This document shows, in pieces, positions 1-6,934 of a stretch of DNA of 11,075 nt. The notes under the pieces were generated by a model. It made no database searches. It was not told the DNA's origin and saw nothing but the letters and a program-made list of their open reading frames with translations. Both the position numbers and the translations under genes were made by a program. Position 1 is the first letter of the stretch. The number at the start of each line of letters is the position of its first letter. The stretch lies in contig CALASU010000140.1 in assembly GCA_937888765.1 (NCBI GenBank), forward strand, positions 1 to 11,075. The letters are read 5' to 3'. The stretch comes from an uncultured Clostridia bacterium (lineage in GTDB: Bacteria > Bacillota > Clostridia > Lachnospirales > Anaerotignaceae).

Positions 1-52
1 ATATGAGAGTAGTGCTTTTACGAATGTATGCTCTGAATAGTTACTTATGTAA

Positions 53-58
53 TATAAT
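53..58 (+). promoter_or_regulatory. Possible -10 element for the mecA-like gene
   Basis: A perfect TATAAT lies 25 bases before the start codon at 84. No convincing -35 hexamer sits 16-18 bases upstream, and there is no TG extension, so this rests on the -10 match alone in an AT-rich stretch. Confidence 0.3.
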
Positions 59-83
59 CCGTTTAGATAGATTGGAGTATTGA

Positions 84-1040
84 ATGAAAATAGAACGAGT
101 AAATGATCATCAGATACGATGTACACTTACAAAAAAGGAATTAGAGAAAAGGGATTTAAAGCTCAGCGAAATGTCCTATGGTAACGAGAAAGTAAAACGT
201 CTCTTTCAGGATATGATGCAGATGGCAGCCTATGAATGTGATTTTGAAGCCGAAGACACACCGCTGATGATAGAAGTTATTCCTTTTACGGAGTGTGCCG
301 TCATAATTATTACCAAAGTAGAAGACCCAGATGAATTAGATACTCGTTTTTCAAAGTTTTCTGCACCAGAAGAAACAGAGGAAACAGAGGAAACAGAGAA
401 AGAAATTGAATTGCAGGCGGCAGAAGCAGGCTGTGAAGATATGACAGATACGGAAGAAGATGCTGAACTGGAAATGGAAGCTTTTTCGGAAGAGGATATC
501 CGCACAACGTCGGAAAAAATCGCAGAAGAACAGAAAGAAAGCTATCACGGCAGTTTTCAGGGGCTTCTGGAAAAGTTTCGGCAGGATCTGGGCGAGCTTG
601 AGGAAGCGGGCGTATTATCTGAGGAAGAAACAGAGCGTATCCGTAATATCGGAACAGAAAAAGCAAAGGTGACTTGTGCAGAATGGTTTGCAGAGGCAGA
701 AAAAGCGTCTGTTCGTCCGAAACCGGAGGAAACCGTCTTTACGGAAAACCGTACGGTACAGCCCTTTGGGGACGGGCAGGTATGGAGATGCCTTGAGATG
801 GAGGATCTGGTTTTATTGGCAGAAATCCCTCTGAAATGGCAGAGAGAATTTTTCTTCCTGCTCCCGTATCGGAAGTATCATCATCTGATTTCCAGAGAGT
901 TGACAACTGGTTTATGGCTGGGTTTGCCCGGACAATACTCCGAGAAAGAAGAAAAGGATGCCGCAGGCTTTGGTTTTACCGAATTCCGCAGGGTAAAAGA
1001 TGACTGGGGTTATTGGCTGGCGTTTATCGAGAAAGAGTAA
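84..1040 (+). CDS. MecA-like adaptor protein with a non-MecA C-terminal domain
   Basis: Residues 1 to about 82 resemble the N-terminal half of MecA/YpbH (NegR) adaptors: the opening MKIERVNDHQIRCTLT, a helix around 20-55 (SYGNEKVKRLFQDMM) and a strand-rich end (IEVIPFTECAVIIITK). In Bacillus MecA this half binds substrates and the C-terminal half binds ClpC. Here residues 93-155 form a very acidic linker with three perfect ETE repeats, 155-210 look helical, and 232-318 (VWRCLEMEDL, FFLLPYRKYHHLI, LWLGLPGQY, DDWGYW) resemble a C-terminal domain of Lachnospiraceae proteins that I recall as DUF6128; that number is from memory. At 318 aa it is longer than the roughly 220-aa MecA family. Start chosen because GGAG at 74-77 lies 6 bases upstream of ATG. 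Likely cytoplasmic. Whether it binds ClpC is unknown. It is followed by the hairpin repeat and a terminator, so is probably transcribed alone. Confidence 0.8.
   Translation: MKIERVNDHQIRCTLTKKELEKRDLKLSEMSYGNEKVKRLFQDMMQMAAYECDFEAEDTPLMIEVIPFTECAVIIITKVEDPDELDTRFSKFSAPEETEETEETEKEIELQAAEAGCEDMTDTEEDAELEMEAFSEEDIRTTSEKIAEEQKESYHGSFQGLLEKFRQDLGELEEAGVLSEEETERIRNIGTEKAKVTCAEWFAEAEKASVRPKPEETVFTENRTVQPFGDGQVWRCLEMEDLVLLAEIPLKWQREFFFLLPYRKYHHLISRELTTGLWLGLPGQYSEKEEKDAAGFGFTEFRRVKDDWGYWLAFIEKE
372..398 (+). repeat. Three perfect 9-bp tandem repeats in the acidic linker
   Basis: GAAACAGAG occurs three times in a row, in frame, encoding Glu-Thr-Glu at residues 97-105 of the MecA-like protein. A 9-bp unit keeps the frame when copies are gained or lost, so the linker length could vary between strains. 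Confidence 0.85.
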
Positions 1041-1045
1041 AGATC

Positions 1046-1318
1046 TTGGGGGCTTTGCCCCCAATACCCTTTTTAAGACAGTGGGACGCTGTCCCACACC
1101 CTGCGAGGGGGTGACCCCCTCGACCCGATATGGCAAAAGCATTTGCTTTTGCCGAAAAAATTCAAATTGTGTGCCGAAGGCAAGTAAAAGTTTTTGGCTC
1201 GCTTTTTTCAAAAAGCGAGTGGGGTGCAGGGGCAAAGCCCCGCATTCTTCCCCAAGCGGTTCTTTGGAAGGTTTGGAAACCTTTCACCAAGGGAAGAAAG
1301 GTTTCCAAAGTTTTTTTT
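1046..1318 (+). repeat. Multi-hairpin intergenic repeat element (copy 1)
   Basis: The 344-base gap between the mecA-like gene and trmB holds no credible gene but six consecutive inverted repeats: 1046-1064 (TTGGGGGC arms), 1081-1097 (GTGGGAC arms, loop GCT), 1104-1122 (CGAGGGGG arms, loop TGA), 1132-1153 (GGCAAAAGC arms), 1198-1219 (CTCGCTTTTT arms) and 1225-1244 (GGGGC arms around AAA, plus TGC/GCA with one bulged base), then a terminator hairpin at 1272-1309. The 1081-1122 segment recurs at 11029-11075 with matched changes in both arms of each stem. This suggests a dispersed, structurally conserved element, either REP/MITE-like or a structured RNA tail. It encodes no transposase, and I cannot name its family. 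Confidence 0.75.
1272..1318 (+). terminator. Strong intrinsic terminator ahead of trmB
   Basis: A perfect 14-bp stem (1272-1285 with 1296-1309, arm TTTGGAAACCTTTC) with a 10-base loop is followed by one G and eight T residues (1311-1318). It closes the hairpin array and would stop transcripts from the mecA-like gene just before the trmB promoter. Confidence 0.85.
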
Positions 1319-1322
1319 AAAA

Positions 1323-1352
1323 TTGACAAGATATTTAGTTTAATAGTAAGAT
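1323..1352 (+). promoter_or_regulatory. Sigma-A type promoter for trmB
   Basis: A perfect -35 TTGACA (1323-1328), an 18-base spacer, then TAAGAT (1347-1352, four of six consensus bases). It lies between the terminator ending at 1318 and the trmB ribosome binding site AAAGGAG (1373-1379). Confidence 0.6.
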
Positions 1353-1384
1353 AAAAGAAAAACAGAGAACCAAAGGAGAACACT

Positions 1385-2020
1385 ATGAGAGTAAGAAAAA
1401 GAGCATGGGCGGCGCAGGAACTGCTGGACAATACCCTTGTCATCAACGATGCCCCCGAGAAAAAAGGCAAATGGGCGGAATACTTCGGCAATGATAATCC
1501 CATTTATATAGAAATCGGCTGCGGAAAAGGCGGTTTTATCCGCAAGAACGCAGAACGCTATCCCGAAATCAACTTTATCGGCATTGAAAGACAGGAGACT
1601 GTTGTGGCAATGGCGGCAAGACGTGCAGACGAAGAACTGCCCAATCTGGCTTTTGTATGGGACAATGCAAGCAATCTGTCTGAATTGTTTGAAGTGGGCG
1701 AATTCAAACGCCTGTATCTGAATTTCAGCGATCCCTGGCCCAAGAAACGTACTTATAAACGCCGTCTGACATATCGTGGATTTCTGCAGGAATACCGCAG
1801 ACTGATGGGCGAGGATGCAGAAATTTTCTTCAAAACAGATAACAGAGGGCTGTTCGAATTTTCCTTGAATGAATTCTGCGCCGATGACTGGATGTTGTCC
1901 AACATCAGCTTAGACCTGCACAACAGTGATTTTGAAGGCAACATCATGACAGAATATGAAGAAAAATTCTCTTCTCAGGGTGCACCGATCTACAGACTGG
2001 AAGCAAGAAACAGAAAATAA
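1385..2020 (+). CDS. trmB: tRNA (guanine-N7-)-methyltransferase TrmB
   Basis: TrmB transfers a methyl group from S-adenosylmethionine to N7 of G46 in the variable loop of many tRNAs, in the cytoplasm. The family signatures are all visible: the SAM-binding loop IEIGCGKGGF (residues 42-51), the acidic Glu68 after strand 2 (GIERQ), the strongly conserved YLNFSDPWPKKR (111-122), FFKTDN (148-153) and the C-terminal TEYE (189-192). At 211 aa it has the usual Firmicute length and is complete. Start ATG at 1385 follows AAAGGAG with a 5-base gap. It is flanked by a terminator on each side (1272-1318 and 2034-2061) and has its own promoter, so it appears to be a single-gene unit. Confidence 0.96.
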   Translation: MRVRKRAWAAQELLDNTLVINDAPEKKGKWAEYFGNDNPIYIEIGCGKGGFIRKNAERYPEINFIGIERQETVVAMAARRADEELPNLAFVWDNASNLSELFEVGEFKRLYLNFSDPWPKKRTYKRRLTYRGFLQEYRRLMGEDAEIFFKTDNRGLFEFSLNEFCADDWMLSNISLDLHNSDFEGNIMTEYEEKFSSQGAPIYRLEARNRK

Positions 2021-2033
2021 TAGCATAAAAACA

Positions 2034-2061
2034 AAAAAGCAGAGTGAAGACTCTGCTTTTT
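2034..2061. terminator. Bidirectional intrinsic terminator between trmB and the DUF4364 gene
   Basis: A perfect 12-bp stem (AAAAAGCAGAGT at 2034-2045, loop GAAG, matching arm 2050-2061) with A-run on one side and T-run on the other. Read rightward it ends trmB; read leftward it ends the five-gene leftward run whose last stop codon is at 2077. Confidence 0.85.
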
Positions 2062-2076
2062 CTGTTTCTATGTAGT

Positions 2077-2640
2077 TTATTCGGGATCATTTTTTTCTTC
2101 TGCGGGATCTTCCTCTGCGGCGAGGGCAGACAGAAAATTCCGATAATACTGATTCACGTGCTTTTTCCAGTTACGGCAGATCTGCTGTGCCTGTGCTTTG
2201 GATACGACAGAAACATTGACTTCCATAAGCGCAGCCCCGTTGTCATCGCAAAGACCGCATTTTACCAGAAAATCCCCGTTCAGCTCGGGAAAGTAATTTG
2301 CAGTAATAGCATATTCTGTACGGATACGTTTGCTGTTTTCATGCACATAAATATTGATCTCATTTTTTACTTCTTCGGAAATACGGTTGATGAAGTAGTT
2401 GATGACTTCTTCGCCGTCATCTGTCAGTGTATAGCGGGTACTGTTCTGTTCCTTGGTCTTATCCAGCCAGCCTGCATCTACCAGTTCAGACAGATATTGC
2501 TGTACAGCAAACCAGTTCATATAATTTTTTGCCAGTACGAACTGGCTGATTTCGCTATTGGAAAGGGAGATCCCCATTTTTTGCAGCAAATGCAGAATGA
2601 TCAGCTTATGTTCTGCGAGTTTTTTGATAGAAGTGGGCAT
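2077..2640 (-). CDS. DUF4364 family protein, probable winged-helix regulator
   Basis: The 187-aa product matches my knowledge of the DUF4364 family of Clostridia, about 180 aa long with no assigned function. The first 85 residues look like a winged helix: helices at KKLAEHKLIILHLLQKMG and NSEISQFVLAKN, a recognition-like helix (FAVQQYLSELVDAG), then a wing strand pair ending in RYTLTDDG. The rest is mixed, and the C-terminal tail is highly acidic (AAEEDPAEEKNDPE). No membrane segment or signal peptide. I chose the ATG at 2640 because AAAGGAGG lies 7 bases upstream of it; an in-frame start 7 codons further up would overlap that site. It is the last gene of the leftward run, 79 bases after the radical SAM gene, with a possible promoter of its own. 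DNA binding is inferred from the fold only. Confidence 0.82.
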   Translation of the reverse strand: MPTSIKKLAEHKLIILHLLQKMGISLSNSEISQFVLAKNYMNWFAVQQYLSELVDAGWLDKTKEQNSTRYTLTDDGEEVINYFINRISEEVKNEINIYVHENSKRIRTEYAITANYFPELNGDFLVKCGLCDDNGAALMEVNVSVVSKAQAQQICRNWKKHVNQYYRNFLSALAAEEDPAEEKNDPE

Positions 2641-2681
2641 GGAAATGCCTCCTTTACACAAAAATAAATTTCGTATCCTTT

Positions 2682-2690
2682 ATTTTAGCA
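2682..2690 (-). promoter_or_regulatory. Possible extended -10 promoter for the DUF4364 gene
   Basis: On the minus strand the sequence reads TGCTAAAAT, an extended -10 (TGn plus TAAAAT), 42 bases before the start codon at 2640. No good -35 hexamer is present, which extended -10 promoters can tolerate. Transcripts from the upstream radical SAM gene could also read in. Confidence 0.4.
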
Positions 2691-2719
2691 TATTTCAGAG
2701 AAAATAGCATTATAAAATT

Positions 2720-3658
2720 TTAAGATTCGACAATTTTTGAGCCCTGTCGGATGTTCTTTTCCTTCAGATACTTGTGGATGGAATTGAGCACATCCCGTTT
2801 CCTGAGGCTCCAGAGCGGGGCAAGCAGTGTGTTTTTATCGCCGTCGCCTGTCAGACGATGGATGACGATATCCTCTCTGAGATAGGCAATACACTCTCCG
2901 ATAAGGGAGATATATTCTTCCTTGGTAAGAGGTGTATAGCCGCCGGAAAGATAAAGCTGTGCAAGATCGCTGTCGGAAAGCACATGAAGAAGCTGTAATT
3001 TAATGCCCTGTATGGGAAGCTGATTCAGATAGCAGATGGTAGCAAGCATATCTTCTCTTGTTTCTTCGGGAAGCCCCAGAATAACATGCACAATAACGGG
3101 AATTCCTCTCTTTGACAGTTCCGAAACAGCTGTTTCAAATACGCCGTTGTCGTAGCCCCTGCGGATGAAATGAGCCGTTTTTTCGTTTGCCGTCTGCAGG
3201 CCCAGTTCCACCCAGAGCTTTGTTTTCTGATTGAGTTCGCCCAGTAAGTCAAGAACATCCTCGGGCAGACAATCCGCACGGGTAGCAACAGAAAGCCCCT
3301 CTATGCCGTCGCAGGAGAGGGCTTCTTCATATTTCTGCCGCAATTCCGCAACAGGGGCATAGGTATTGGTAAATGCCTGAAAATAGGCGATATAGGCGGC
3401 ATCCTTCCATTTGTCGCTTGTCTGGGATTTGCCGCTTGCGATTTGCTCGGTAATGGAGAGGGAAGCGTGCTCTGCAAAATCGCCGCTGCCCCCTGCACTG
3501 CAGAACAGACAGCCGCCTGTGCCGCAGGTACCATCCCGATTGGGGCAGGTAAAGCCGCCGTCCAAAGAGATTTTAGCGGCTTTTCTGCCGAACAGCTCAC
3601 GATAATATACATTTAAACTGCGGTAAGGTTTGTTTTCTGTGATAGCGTTTTTTTCCAT
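2720..3658 (-). CDS. TIGR01212/YhcC family radical SAM protein
   Basis: A 312-aa protein of the YhcC/YtqA (TIGR01212) radical SAM family, whose exact substrate is not settled. The N-terminus carries the family pattern GGFTCPNRDGT followed by GGCLFC: Cys38, Cys50 and Cys53 are the expected [4Fe-4S] ligands, spaced wider than the classical CxxxCxxC. An additional Cys45 lies between them. Further family segments are YFQAFTNTYAP (about 93-103), SVATRADCLPEDVLDLL, WVELGLQTANEKTA and VHVILGLPEETREDM, as in HemN/Elp3-like radical SAM barrels. Length is typical and the gene is intact. Start ATG at 3658 has a weak AAAGG site 9 bases upstream. It lies 37 bases downstream of the 134-aa unknown gene on the same strand, so is probably co-transcribed. 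A tRNA-modifying role has been suggested for relatives but cannot be read from the sequence. Confidence 0.9.
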   Translation of the reverse strand: MEKNAITENKPYRSLNVYYRELFGRKAAKISLDGGFTCPNRDGTCGTGGCLFCSAGGSGDFAEHASLSITEQIASGKSQTSDKWKDAAYIAYFQAFTNTYAPVAELRQKYEEALSCDGIEGLSVATRADCLPEDVLDLLGELNQKTKLWVELGLQTANEKTAHFIRRGYDNGVFETAVSELSKRGIPVIVHVILGLPEETREDMLATICYLNQLPIQGIKLQLLHVLSDSDLAQLYLSGGYTPLTKEEYISLIGECIAYLREDIVIHRLTGDGDKNTLLAPLWSLRKRDVLNSIHKYLKEKNIRQGSKIVES

Positions 3659-3695
3659 AGCGTAAAACCTTTCTTTTGTTGCTGTTTCTTGCTGT

Positions 3696-4100
3696 TTATT
3701 GCTGCTGCAGGGTTCGCTGTCGTAATGCTTCGCAAAGATCTGTCAGCCGCTGCCATTGGGTTTCGTTTTCGGCTGTCTGGCGAATCAGCAGAAGAAAATC
3801 CGCCTTACTGCTTTCCAGAAAAGAACGGGTACGTTCAGCGGCGGGTTCCTTGCAGGCTTCCAGAAACAGCGAAAAGCTTTCCTCTGTAACAGCAAGCGGG
3901 ATACAGGTTTCTATTTTCTGCAAAATGCCGCCGACGGTGTCTTCGCCGCAGCTTCGCTTTGCCAGATGATGATATAAGGCACGATTCCCTAAAAAAATCA
4001 CATTCGGAGCAGGAAACAGACTGCCTTTGCCGATTTCCTGCCGTAAAAGAGATAAATAGCCGCAAAGTTCTTTGCGGCTGAGTGTCCGATTCAACTGCAT
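3696..4100 (-). CDS. Hypothetical protein, about 134 aa, no family recognised
   Basis: I do not recognise this protein. It is soluble and largely helical by composition, rich in Leu, Glu and Arg, with no signal peptide, membrane segment or metal motif; the four cysteines are scattered. The start is uncertain. ATG at 4100 (and GTG at 4103) sit right on the ribosome-binding-like sequence GAGGTGAT, too close for normal initiation, whereas the in-frame TTG at 4094 lies 8 bases after GAGG, the usual distance; the true product may thus begin at Leu-Asn-Arg and be 132 aa. It lies between the PLP enzyme (93 bases upstream) and the radical SAM gene (37 bases downstream), all leftward, with no terminator seen between them. 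The shared direction and tight spacing with a clean reading frame support a real gene. Confidence 0.65.
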   Translation of the reverse strand: MQLNRTLSRKELCGYLSLLRQEIGKGSLFPAPNVIFLGNRALYHHLAKRSCGEDTVGGILQKIETCIPLAVTEESFSLFLEACKEPAAERTRSFLESSKADFLLLIRQTAENETQWQRLTDLCEALRQRTLQQQ

Positions 4101-4193
4101 CACCTCAAAACCATATTGTTCTGAGAGTAATATGTACCGCTTCTGTCAGGTTTACAATGGCAGTTTTTTACGGCTTATTTTCTTATTTTATCG

Positions 4194-5288
4194 TTATGCT
4201 TCCACCCACTGCTTCAGCTCTTTGAGCAGAGCCGCATTGTTTTCGGGGGAAAGAATACAGAAACGCAGATACGTTTCATCTAAGAAGGTAAAGGAAGATG
4301 CATCACGGATCAGCATTTTTTTCATAATACATTTTTCAAACAGATCGCCTGCTGTAATCTTGTCGGATTTCAGCTTCAGCAGGATAAAGTTTGCTTCGGA
4401 AGGATATGCCTTGATGTTTTTCCATGTGGAAAGCTCTTGAAAGGCTTTTTTTCTTTCCTCGGAAACCAACTTCTGTGTTGCCTTGTGGAAATCGGTATCA
4501 CTGAAAATATGCTGACCGATGAAATCTGCAAGGCTGTTTACGCTCCAAGGGTCGGAATTTGTTTTGAAGCGATCCAGAAAAGAATGATTGGAGGAAATCC
4601 CATAGCCAAGACGGATACCCGGTGCCGCAAAAAATTTGGATGTGCCGCGGATGACAAACAGGTTATCAAATTCAGAAACCAGAGGAATGGAGCAGATTTC
4701 GGGCAGGATATCAGAAAATTCGATATAGGTTTCGTCGATCATAACGGAAGTACCGTTTGCCTTACAGTGTGCAAGAATCTTACGCATATCCTCGATATGG
4801 ATAGCTGTGCCTGTGGGGTTGTTGGGGTTGCAGACGATGAACATACCGATTTCGGGTGTCAGTGCTTCCAGCAGGGCATCCAGATTTAAGCGAAAATCAT
4901 CTTCTTCTTTCAGAGGAAAATACGTAAAGCTGCCGCCGTCCAGTGTGACTTCTCTTTCGTATTCGGAATACGCAGGACCGAGGATCAGAGAGTTTTCAGC
5001 ATGGATGGTCTGAATGAATGTGGAGATCAGCTCTGTAGAGCCATTGCCTACCACAACATGTGCAGGATCAGCACCTGTATAGCTGCCGATGGTCTTTTTC
5101 AGAGCCTTATATTTTTTATCGGGATAAGTAGAAATCAGATGCAGATTTTTCGCCAGTGCTTTCTCTGCTTCCTTGGGAAAGCCGAGGGGGTTGATATTGC
5201 CGCTGAAATCAATGATTTCTTCTCTGGGGATATGATAGGTTCTCTGGATGGCATCCAGATCGCCGCCGTGGGCATGGTTCAGGGACAT
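4194..5288 (-). CDS. PLP-dependent aminotransferase, CobD/HisC type (threonine-phosphate decarboxylase-like)
   Basis: A 364-aa fold-type I PLP enzyme of the histidinol-phosphate aminotransferase/CobD group. Visible features: an N-terminal HGGD and DFSGNINPLG (residues 8-36) typical of CobD; GNGSTELI (81-88) for phosphate binding; NPNNPTG (154-160); Asp185 and Tyr188 in IDETY; the Schiff-base Lys218 in RGTSKFFAAPGIRLGYG; and Arg342 in YLRFCIL near the C-terminus. CobD decarboxylates threonine phosphate to aminopropanol phosphate for the cobalamin nucleotide loop; HisC acts in histidine synthesis. The N-terminal signature favours CobD, but no cobalamin or histidine gene is nearby, so the substrate is open. 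ATG at 5288 follows AAAGGAAG by 8 bases. It begins 34 bases after the 528-aa gene and is probably co-transcribed with it. Confidence 0.85.
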   Translation of the reverse strand: MSLNHAHGGDLDAIQRTYHIPREEIIDFSGNINPLGFPKEAEKALAKNLHLISTYPDKKYKALKKTIGSYTGADPAHVVVGNGSTELISTFIQTIHAENSLILGPAYSEYEREVTLDGGSFTYFPLKEEDDFRLNLDALLEALTPEIGMFIVCNPNNPTGTAIHIEDMRKILAHCKANGTSVMIDETYIEFSDILPEICSIPLVSEFDNLFVIRGTSKFFAAPGIRLGYGISSNHSFLDRFKTNSDPWSVNSLADFIGQHIFSDTDFHKATQKLVSEERKKAFQELSTWKNIKAYPSEANFILLKLKSDKITAGDLFEKCIMKKMLIRDASSFTFLDETYLRFCILSPENNAALLKELKQWVEA

Positions 5289-5322
5289 AGTTGATACTTC
5301 CTTTCCGGTCGTGTTTTATATA

Positions 5323-6909
5323 TTAAAAGGTTTCGTCAAATTTTTCATGTTCGATTACTTTTTCGCTCTGTTTGAAAATACGGGGATACTGCAGGAAGGG
5401 GTCGCCCTTGCCTTTTTCCAGAATTTCAATTGTCAGAGCCTTGTTTTTACCTGCAGTGGGGTAAAGTGTCATTACAGTACCTGCTTCCAGAGGCAGATCC
5501 TGCAGCATTCTGCCGTTGGCTTTGTTGATGGAACGCTTGGAGCCTTTTGCCGAGTATTCCACGGGGAAGCCGTTGTGATCGGGAACGGACAGAAGATAAT
5601 CTCCGTGCTGTTCCGCATAGAAGGCGGCGGCAAGGTCTACGCAGAAGCTGTGGACATCCAGATCCTGTGTAAATTCTATCTGCTTCCACATTTCGGTATC
5701 CTTTGCGGGATAAACCTTCATGGCAAGCACATCTGGCACAATCTCCATCTGCATCATGATCTGCTGTGCGGCATATTCCTGTTTGAATTCCAGAGCCGAA
5801 AGAATCTGCTCATAAGGAATATGGGATTTGATTGCCTGTCGGTTTTTCACTTCGATATCGGAATCTGCAAACAGTTCCTCGCCCAGAGGGGTCAGACTGT
5901 AATAGGTAGGGGGTGTGAATAATTCCGCCCCCAGATTCCGTTCCATCAGCACCAGTGCCGCCAGTGTGTTGACCAGTGAGAAAAAGCGGACGGGGATATA
6001 CCCGATCGGGCGGATAAAGTGGAAGAAAGCACCCATGGGTGTCAGAAACCATTTATCCAGCATGATGCCTGTGAATAAGAAAGAGGATACAATGGCATGT
6101 TCCTCGGCATTCAGTTCTTCGGGGGGGGTTGCCCAGATTTTTTCGATATCTACGTCTACCCGTTTATAAAAATCAATAAAGATACGATCTACTTCCTTGT
6201 CGCTTTGCAGGAGGGAATAGAAGAAATCAGATGCGGCGATATCACTGTCTACATCCATGGATGCGATGAAGCGGTCAGAAGCCAGTGTGCAGGCTGTCTG
6301 TCCCAGCTGATACAGCATTTGTGCAACACTCTGGGCAAAGAACTTCTCGCACGCCTCGGAAGGCTGCATACGCTTAGTATGGATAGCGGGCAGGGATACC
6401 AGTAAGCCGTGCATCCATGCCAGCCGGGTCAGATATTCCAGATAAAAGGCTGTTCTGATGGAAAGCCGGTCTAAAATTTCAGGCTGTTCTTCTGCAAGCA
6501 GTAAGCCCTCTGCATCGGCAGTGCGTGCAGGTCGGCAATAGTCCAGAAGTGTCTGCAGGTCATCAATCAGCGGATGCGCCTTTGTAGAATAGCTGTACAG
6601 AGAAAAGCTGTATTCCAGAGCATATTCGTTGGGCTGCTGATCTGCAATCGGTGTGGGGCGCAGTACATAGGCATATTCGGTATCTTCCTCTGCACCGTGC
6701 AGATACTTTCCGATGATATTGGCAGGGGAAAGGATGGTGTCACTTGCCAGCGTGGTGTAGTACCATTTGCTGAATGCCAGAGGGGCAACCTCAAGCAAAG
6801 GACGATGCGTGGCGGGGTCCATTTTCTGCCGCAGCGGCTCATATGCATTTAAAAAAAATCCCAGTAAAGGCGCAAAGTGTGCCTGTACGGTTTTCGTTGG
6901 TTTCATCAT
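5323..6909 (-). CDS. 528-aa protein with a pRiA4b ORF-3-like C-terminal domain
   Basis: Residues about 396-512 resemble a divergent pRiA4b ORF-3 (IS1096 TnpR-like) domain: a strand MKVYPAKDTEMWKQIEF, then LDVHSFCVDLAAAF (the usual 'tl.dLH.ai..aF' helix), YLLSVPD, and a closing segment with TIEILEKGK and QYPRIF. The function of that domain is unknown despite its transposon name. Residues 1-390 are helical; YYSLTPLGEELF (336-347) looks like the wing end of a winged-helix domain. There is no signal peptide. No transposase or inverted repeats flank it, so I see no mobile element. AAGGAG lies 8 bases before ATG 6909; a second ATG follows at once (6906) and could also serve. It is the first gene of the leftward run and is preceded by an extended -10 promoter and a perfect palindrome. 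Confidence 0.75.
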   Translation of the reverse strand: MMKPTKTVQAHFAPLLGFFLNAYEPLRQKMDPATHRPLLEVAPLAFSKWYYTTLASDTILSPANIIGKYLHGAEEDTEYAYVLRPTPIADQQPNEYALEYSFSLYSYSTKAHPLIDDLQTLLDYCRPARTADAEGLLLAEEQPEILDRLSIRTAFYLEYLTRLAWMHGLLVSLPAIHTKRMQPSEACEKFFAQSVAQMLYQLGQTACTLASDRFIASMDVDSDIAASDFFYSLLQSDKEVDRIFIDFYKRVDVDIEKIWATPPEELNAEEHAIVSSFLFTGIMLDKWFLTPMGAFFHFIRPIGYIPVRFFSLVNTLAALVLMERNLGAELFTPPTYYSLTPLGEELFADSDIEVKNRQAIKSHIPYEQILSALEFKQEYAAQQIMMQMEIVPDVLAMKVYPAKDTEMWKQIEFTQDLDVHSFCVDLAAAFYAEQHGDYLLSVPDHNGFPVEYSAKGSKRSINKANGRMLQDLPLEAGTVMTLYPTAGKNKALTIEILEKGKGDPFLQYPRIFKQSEKVIEHEKFDETF

Positions 6910-6934
6910 GAAAAAACTCCTTAATCTATATAAT

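Noticed and set aside
1046..1244. CRISPR array, suggested by the regular run of GC-rich repeats
   Set aside because: The hairpins differ from one another in sequence, there are no uniform spacers and no cas genes.
1000..1320. Short open frames (106-113 aa) across the gap between the mecA-like gene and trmB
   Set aside because: They translate the hairpin repeat array on either strand; no ribosome binding site and no protein-like conservation signal.
2044..2667. 207-aa open frame on the plus strand opposite the DUF4364 gene
   Set aside because: Begins inside the terminator hairpin and mirrors the DUF4364 gene; hydrophobic, Cys/Phe-rich translation typical of antisense frames.
5248..5922. 224-aa open frame on the plus strand
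   Set aside because: Antisense to the 528-aa gene and the PLP enzyme start, with no ribosome binding site and no motif.
5323..6909. A mobile element, suggested by the transposon-derived name of the pRiA4b ORF-3 domain
   Set aside because: No transposase, terminal inverted repeats or target duplications flank it, and it sits as an ordinary first gene of an operon.
6929..6934. TATAAT on the plus strand between the divergent genes
   Set aside because: No -35 at the right distance, and it would start transcription about 220 bases before the ACT gene through the opposing promoter; a better promoter lies at 7072-7100.
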